Shown: positions 59,928 through 64,000 of the stretch, in pieces
How positions within the stretch are numbered: position 1 is the stretch's first letter
Layout: each line of letters begins with the position of its first letter
DNA from: Parabacteroides sp900760525
GTDB taxonomy: Bacteria; Bacteroidota; Bacteroidia; Bacteroidales; Tannerellaceae
Reading direction: 5' to 3'
DNA length: 64,000 nt
Assembly: GCF_049860805.1 (NCBI RefSeq)
Contig: NZ_CP187555.1
Span: 4,278,001-4,342,000 of the forward strand
Made by a program: the position numbers and the translations under genes
Notes under the pieces: generated by a model
Database searches by the model: none
The model's input: only the letters and a program-made list of their open reading frames with translations
What the model was told of the DNA's origin: nothing

Positions 59928-62429
59928 ATGAGACTATCCGTATTTGCCCTGGTTTGCCTGTTTCTTGCCGCATGTGCCACACAGGAAAAAGGCCGTGAGA
60001 GAATATCTTTTAACAAGGAATGGCGCTTTGCCCTGACTGAAAAGCAAGCCGATGCCTCCGCACCCGGTACGGATGACAGCAATTGGCGAGTTCTGAACCT
60101 GCCTCACGACTGGAGCATCGAAGCGGATTTCTCCCTCGATAACCCGGCGACTCCCGGAGGCGGTGCGCTGCCTGGTGGAATGGGGTGGTACCGGAAACAT
60201 TTCAAACTGCCTGAAAGCGACAAAGGAAAAGTGGTCTATATTGATTTCGACGGTGTTTACCGGAACAGTAAGGTCTGGCTGAACGGACACATGTTAGGTT
60301 TCCGCCCCAACGGGTATGTCTCGTTCCGTTACAACCTGACACCGTATCTGAATTATGGTAAGGAGGAGAATGTTCTGGTTGTCCAGGCCGATAACAGCGA
60401 ACAACCGAACTCCCGCTGGTATTCGGGTTCCGGCATTTACAGGAATGTATGGTTGGTGAAAACCGGACAAGTCCATGTGGATAACTGGGGGACAAATATC
60501 ACTACGCCAGTCATTAATGCGGACAAGAGCACGGTCGAAATTGAAACGACCCTGAAAAACGATGCATCCGATGTAATTGTGGAAGTTTCTACCCTGATAC
60601 AAAACAGGGAAGGAAAGGTTCTCTACGAGACATCTTCTCCAGCCGAATTAGCCGCAGGAGGGAAGAAAGTCATTACACACACAATAGAAATGTTCTATCC
60701 GGAACTATGGAGCATCCGGAATCCTTATCTGTATACCGCCATAATCGAGGTGAAAGTCGGCAATAAACTGACGGACCGCTATCAAACCACATTCGGCATA
60801 CGTAAGTTCGATTGGGACGAGCATACAGGATTCTCTCTGAACGGAGAACCGACTAAAATATTGGGTGTCTGCCTGCATCATGACCTGGGATGCCTCGGAA
60901 GCGCGATCAACCCGAGGGCACTCGAACGTCAACTGCAAATGATGAAAGACATGGGTGCCAATGCCGTCCGCACCAGCCATAACCCGCCGGCTCCCGAGTT
61001 GCTCGACATATGCGACCGGATCGGGCTGCTGGTACAGGACGAGGCTTTCGACATGTGGCGGAAACGAAAATCGCCGTACGATTATGCCCAATATTTCGAC
61101 GAATGGCATGAAAGAGACTTGACAGACCAGATTCTGCGCGACCGTAACCACCCGTCCGTTTTTATGTGGAGCATCGGAAACGAAGTGCTGGAGCAATGGC
61201 AGCATGCCGATGCCGACACCTTGAGTCTGGAAGCCGCCAACCTGATCCTCAATGCTGGACATCCTGTAGATGACAAGATTTTGTCCGATACCGCCATGAG
61301 CGTACAGGGATTGATCGCCCATTCGCTGGCGGCAATCGTCAAGCGCCTGGATAAGACGCGCCCTGTCACTGCTGCCAACAACGAAGCCACACCGGGTAAC
61401 CTGATCTTCCGTTCGAATGCGTTGGATATATTGGGATTCAACTATCACGAAAAGAATTACGAGCCGTTCCCGCAAAATTTCCCGGGCAAGAAGTTAATCG
61501 TCAGCGAATCTACTTCCGCCCTGATGACGCGCGGCTACTACCAGATGCCATCCGATTCGATGTATGTCTGGCCGAACACCTGGCGGGATCGTTTCGACCG
61601 TCCCGAACATCTCTGTTCGGCTTATGACAATTGCCATGTACCCTGGGGCTCGACTCACGAAGTCACTTGGCGGGAAGTCAAACGGCTGCCTTATGTTTCA
61701 GGCATGTTTATCTGGACAGGTTTCGACTATCTGGGCGAACCGACACCGTATTGGTGGCCGAGCCGTAGCAGCTTCTTCGGTATTGTCGATCTGGCTGGTA
61801 TTCCGAAAGATGTATATTATATGTACCAGAGCGAATGGACCGACACACCGGTCCTTCATCTTTTCCCTCACTGGAACTGGAAAGAAGGAGAACCTGTCGA
61901 TGTCTGGGCTTACTATAACCAGGCGGATGAAGTGGAACTTTTTCTGAACGGCCAGAGCTTGGGAACCAAGAGCAAACCGGACGATGCTTTCCATGTATGC
62001 TGGCGTGTCCCTTTTATGCCAGGTACATTGAAAGCCGTTTCCCGTAAAAACGGTAAGGAAGTGCTTACGCGTGAAATCCATACGGCCGGCGAACCTGCCC
62101 GGATCGTACTGCTCCCCGATCGTTCCGCCTTGCACGCCGATGGAACGGATCTTTCATTCGTAACCGTGGAAATACAGGACAAAGATGGAAACTTAGTGCC
62201 GGATGCCAATAACCTGATTCGTTTCACGGTTGAAGGGGACGGTTTCATTGCCGGAACGGACAACGGCGACCAAAACGATCCCGTCAGCCTCAAGAAACCG
62301 GAACGCCATGCTTTCTATGGAAAGGCAATGGCTGTCGTGCAAAACACGGGTAAGGCAGGCTCCATCCGGTTAAAAGCTACAGCGGAAGGTCTGCCGGATG
62401 CCATGGTGGAAATACGGGTAGAGAAATGA
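59928..62429 (+). CDS. GH2-family beta-galactosidase-like lipoprotein
   Basis: An exported 833-residue glycosidase (lipobox FLAAC, Cys 16). Sugar-binding domain (about 25-190, WRVLNLPHDWSIEADFS, GGMGWYRKHF), immunoglobulin-like domain (about 190-290), TIM barrel (about 295-580) with acid/base Glu in MWSIGNEVLEQW and probable nucleophile Glu in LIVSESTSALMTRGYYQ, then DUF4982-like and Big/Ig-like C-terminal domains (about 630-833). Family members include beta-galactosidases and beta-glucuronidases. The TGA stop (62427-62429) lies within a copy of the AAATGATGATTTAT motif that ends the REP-like elements. Confidence 0.92.
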   Translation: MRLSVFALVCLFLAACATQEKGRERISFNKEWRFALTEKQADASAPGTDDSNWRVLNLPHDWSIEADFSLDNPATPGGGALPGGMGWYRKHFKLPESDKGKVVYIDFDGVYRNSKVWLNGHMLGFRPNGYVSFRYNLTPYLNYGKEENVLVVQADNSEQPNSRWYSGSGIYRNVWLVKTGQVHVDNWGTNITTPVINADKSTVEIETTLKNDASDVIVEVSTLIQNREGKVLYETSSPAELAAGGKKVITHTIEMFYPELWSIRNPYLYTAIIEVKVGNKLTDRYQTTFGIRKFDWDEHTGFSLNGEPTKILGVCLHHDLGCLGSAINPRALERQLQMMKDMGANAVRTSHNPPAPELLDICDRIGLLVQDEAFDMWRKRKSPYDYAQYFDEWHERDLTDQILRDRNHPSVFMWSIGNEVLEQWQHADADTLSLEAANLILNAGHPVDDKILSDTAMSVQGLIAHSLAAIVKRLDKTRPVTAANNEATPGNLIFRSNALDILGFNYHEKNYEPFPQNFPGKKLIVSESTSALMTRGYYQMPSDSMYVWPNTWRDRFDRPEHLCSAYDNCHVPWGSTHEVTWREVKRLPYVSGMFIWTGFDYLGEPTPYWWPSRSSFFGIVDLAGIPKDVYYMYQSEWTDTPVLHLFPHWNWKEGEPVDVWAYYNQADEVELFLNGQSLGTKSKPDDAFHVCWRVPFMPGTLKAVSRKNGKEVLTREIHTAGEPARIVLLPDRSALHADGTDLSFVTVEIQDKDGNLVPDANNLIRFTVEGDGFIAGTDNGDQNDPVSLKKPERHAFYGKAMAVVQNTGKAGSIRLKATAEGLPDAMVEIRVEK

Positions 62430-62437
62430 TGATTTAT
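62424..62437 (+). repeat. Third copy of the AAATGATGATTTAT terminal motif
   Basis: Exact 14-bp match to the outer ends at 14165 and 14322, here overlapping the GH2 stop codon. No inverted partner was found downstream, so this may be half an element or coincidence. Confidence 0.45.
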
Positions 62438-62496
62438 GGTTCATATTGGGAAAGAACAGAGAGTGGCTATACATACTGTTTTTCGAAATCCTCTGT

Positions 62497-62596
62497 CACT
62501 CTATCACACTTCGCTGTTTAAGTGTTGATAATCAGGATGTCATCGTGTGATAGATGTTGTATTTATCTATCACACATCTATCACACCTCTATCACC
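62497..62596. repeat. Short-repeat element with CTATCACAC units
   Basis: Direct unit ending 62509, 35 bp, inverted unit GTGTGATAGAT (62545-62555), a 9-bp loop, then direct units ATCTATCACAC (62565), ATCTATCACACC and TCTATCACC. An 11-bp perfect hairpin forms. Same layout as 39751-39842. Confidence 0.7.
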
Positions 62597-62674
62597 TGTC
62601 CCCTAAAAAGCCATAGCCTTTATTTTGTTAGATAAGCATCTGTCAATCATTTTATTAGTATAGATTGTACGCGG

Positions 62675-62709
62675 ACACCCGGATGTCCGGAACAGGAACA
62701 TCCGGGTGT
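62675..62709. terminator. GC-rich stem-loop, possible terminator
   Basis: ACACCCGGATGT (62675-62686) and ACATCCGGGTGT (62698-62709) pair over 12 bp around an 11-nt loop, followed by TTTAAAG. It lies 246 bp after the GH2 gene, so it may serve that transcript or be a REP-type palindrome. Confidence 0.45.
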
Positions 62710-62911
62710 TTAAAGCGGCTACACCCGGGTGAAGAAAGCTGCAAGATGGGGATGTTTGCAAATATTTCTGCTTGTTTTTCGTACTTTTCTTGCTTGTTTT
62801 GAAGAAAAAGCACCTTGTTATGGACAAAAATGCTCCGGTTCATATAGGTGTACTTAGTATAATTTAAAGAATAATGGAACTTCCAGGAGATGGTAATCAG
62901 GGATATTTGTG

Positions 62912-62919
62912 TAAATTTG
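62912..62919 (+). promoter_or_regulatory. Candidate -7 box for dut
   Basis: TAAATTTG fits TAnnTTTG, 19 bp before the dut ATG. Confidence 0.45.
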
Positions 62920-62938
62920 CCCGGAAATAAAAGAGTTT

Positions 62939-63373
62939 ATGGAAGTAAAGATCATAAATAAGTCACATCATCCGCTGCCCGGATACGCGACTCCGCTGTC
63001 GGCAGGAATGGATATCCGTGCAAATCTGATGGAACCGGTAGTTTTGAAACCCCTTGAACGGAAACTGATTCCGACCGGATTATATATCGCGTTGCCCGAA
63101 GGCTATGAGGCACAGATGCGCCCCCGTAGCGGCCTGGCATTGAAACATGGCATTACATTGCTGAACACGCCGGGCACTATCGATGCAGACTATCGCGGCG
63201 AGATCGGCATCATCCTGATAAACCTCTCATCCGAACCCTTTACCATCAACGATGGGGAGCGTATTTGCCAGATGGTGATCACAACCCACAGCCAGGTCGC
63301 CTGGCAGCCGGTGGAAGTGCTGGACGATACCGAACGGGGTGCCGGTGGCTTCGGGCATACGGGGAAAGAATAA
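62939..63373 (+). CDS. dut: dUTP pyrophosphatase
   Basis: Hydrolyses dUTP to dUMP, keeping uracil out of DNA. 144 residues, trimeric dUTPase family, with all five motifs: SAGMDIRANL, MRPRSGLALKHGITLLN, GTIDADYRGEIGIILINLS, DGERICQMVI and the flexible C-terminal RGAGGFGHTGKE that closes over the active site. A TPR-protein gene follows 23 bp downstream. Confidence 0.98.
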   Translation: MEVKIINKSHHPLPGYATPLSAGMDIRANLMEPVVLKPLERKLIPTGLYIALPEGYEAQMRPRSGLALKHGITLLNTPGTIDADYRGEIGIILINLSSEPFTINDGERICQMVITTHSQVAWQPVEVLDDTERGAGGFGHTGKE

Positions 63374-63396
63374 TTGAAAATTGAAAATTGAAAGTT

Positions 63397-64000
63397 ATGG
63401 GTGTGATGCTAAAGTCTTTGATCTCGATATTTCTTTTCTTATTTCTGGTCGGGAGTCCATCGGCGTTGAGGGCGCAGGAGCAGGATGCGAAGGTGGAGAT
63501 ACCGCAGAAAGCTATTAAGGTGAGTGCCGCAGATCAGCGAAAATTCGATTATTTCTTCTACGAAGGGCTGAACCTGAAGACAGCCGGAAAATTCGATGCC
63601 GCTTATGACGCCTTTAACCATTGTCTGGCGATCGATTCGACTGCGTCGGCTGTGTTATACGAACTTTCTTCCTTTTATGCCCAACTGAACCGTCCGGAAA
63701 AGTCACTGGAAATGTTGCGGCGTGCGGTGGCTTACAGTTCCGATAATTTTACCTACCGGTTGGCGTTGGCCACGATGAGCCGCAACCTCGGTATGTTCGG
63801 TGAAGCGGCAGAGGAATATGAGAAGTTGGTGAAAGATTATCCCGGAAAGCCGGAGTTGAACTATTATCTGGCGGATGCGCTTACGCAGGAGGGTGAAATC
63901 GGAAAGGCGATCGATGCTTACGATGCCCTCGAATCGTCTATCGGCATGAACGAAGCGCTTTCCATGCAGAAATACAAGCTCTATAATGCGTTGGATCAAA
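63397..64000 (+). CDS. TPR-repeat protein with signal peptide (partial, runs off the window)
   Basis: 201 codons are visible. Signal peptide about 1-27 (LISIFLFLFLVGSPSALRA), then TPR helices from about residue 50 (FYEGLNLKTAGKFDAAYDAF, FYAQLNRPEKSLEMLRRAVA, NLGMFGEAAEEYEKLVKDYP, YLADALTQEGEIGKAIDAYD). A start three codons later (63406) is possible. Preceded by a short tandem GAAAATT repeat after dut. Such periplasmic TPR proteins are usual downstream of dut in Bacteroidales as I remember it; function not assigned. Confidence 0.85.
   Translation, partial: MGVMLKSLISIFLFLFLVGSPSALRAQEQDAKVEIPQKAIKVSAADQRKFDYFFYEGLNLKTAGKFDAAYDAFNHCLAIDSTASAVLYELSSFYAQLNRPEKSLEMLRRAVAYSSDNFTYRLALATMSRNLGMFGEAAEEYEKLVKDYPGKPELNYYLADALTQEGEIGKAIDAYDALESSIGMNEALSMQKYKLYNALDQ

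Larger units (their letters stand above)
62430..62938. other. 509-bp intergenic region with repeats and hairpins
   Basis: No gene is supported. Holds a short-repeat element (62497-62596), a 12-bp stem-loop at 62675-62709 followed by the palindrome CACCCGGGTG (62722-62731), and a candidate dut promoter (62912-62919). The rest is AT-rich and unremarkable. Confidence 0.6.

Noticed and set aside
1..64000. tRNA, rRNA or tmRNA genes
   Set aside because: Intergenic gaps were read for cloverleaf-like segments and CCA ends and none was convincing; a tRNA scan would be needed to be certain.

Overview
The window looks like a chromosome segment from a gut Bacteroidales, most likely Parabacteroides or a close relative. 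The evidence is three SusC/SusD pairs, ECF sigma/FecR pairs with DUF4974-type ends, Bacteroidetes -7 boxes (TAnnTTTG), lipoprotein signals, and homologues of PorX and PorW/SprE. Genus assignment is inference; no rRNA gene is present.

Layout. 1-9472: polysaccharide utilisation locus 1 (PUL1): end of an ECF sigma gene, FecR, SusC, SusD, a six-hairpin glycosidase-like protein and a five-bladed-propeller glycosidase-like protein. 9510-11944: Fur-family regulator and CPx-type metal-exporting ATPase, each with the same 15-bp palindrome upstream. 12054-22756: PUL2. Its ECF sigma gene is separated from its FecR by a dispersed repeat, an IS110 element with a candidate bridge RNA, a REP-like composite element and a structured intergenic segment; then SusC, SusD and a Tat-exported Gfo/Idh/MocA oxidoreductase, with no obvious glycosidase. 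22926-32447: PUL3: ECF, FecR, SusC, SusD, a GH67-like protein and a GH105/GH88 unsaturated-uronide hydrolase.

32547-39704 is a housekeeping block: aroA, a small membrane protein, an ABC metal permease, a PorW/SprE-like TPR lipoprotein and an MNT-HEPN protein. 39705-41201 is a repeat island (paired short-repeat element, 22-bp periodic array, REP composite, 78-bp direct repeats) around one small membrane-protein gene that carries a BlaI/CopY-type operator.

41219-54052 holds the complete isomerase-type hexuronate pathway on the minus strand in two blocks: uxaC, eda, a DUF4177 microprotein and kdgK, then uxaA and uxaB. Between them lie a GH95 glycosidase, a TGS-domain nucleoside kinase and a Na/Pi cotransporter. 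Uronates released by the PUL3 enzymes could be burned to pyruvate and glyceraldehyde-3-phosphate by these genes (inference). 54199-64000: SMP-30-like lactonase, RNase R, Imm17-like membrane protein, tsaE, PorX-like regulator, GH2 enzyme, dut and a partial TPR protein.

The most unusual material is intergenic: the IS110 bridge-RNA candidate inside a repeat that has a second, uninterrupted copy 38 kb away; REP-like elements sharing termini but not cores; a 22-bp repeat array whose orientation flips in the middle; and two elements with the same geometry but different repeat sequence. All coordinates and motifs were read by eye; no alignment, folding or database search was run.
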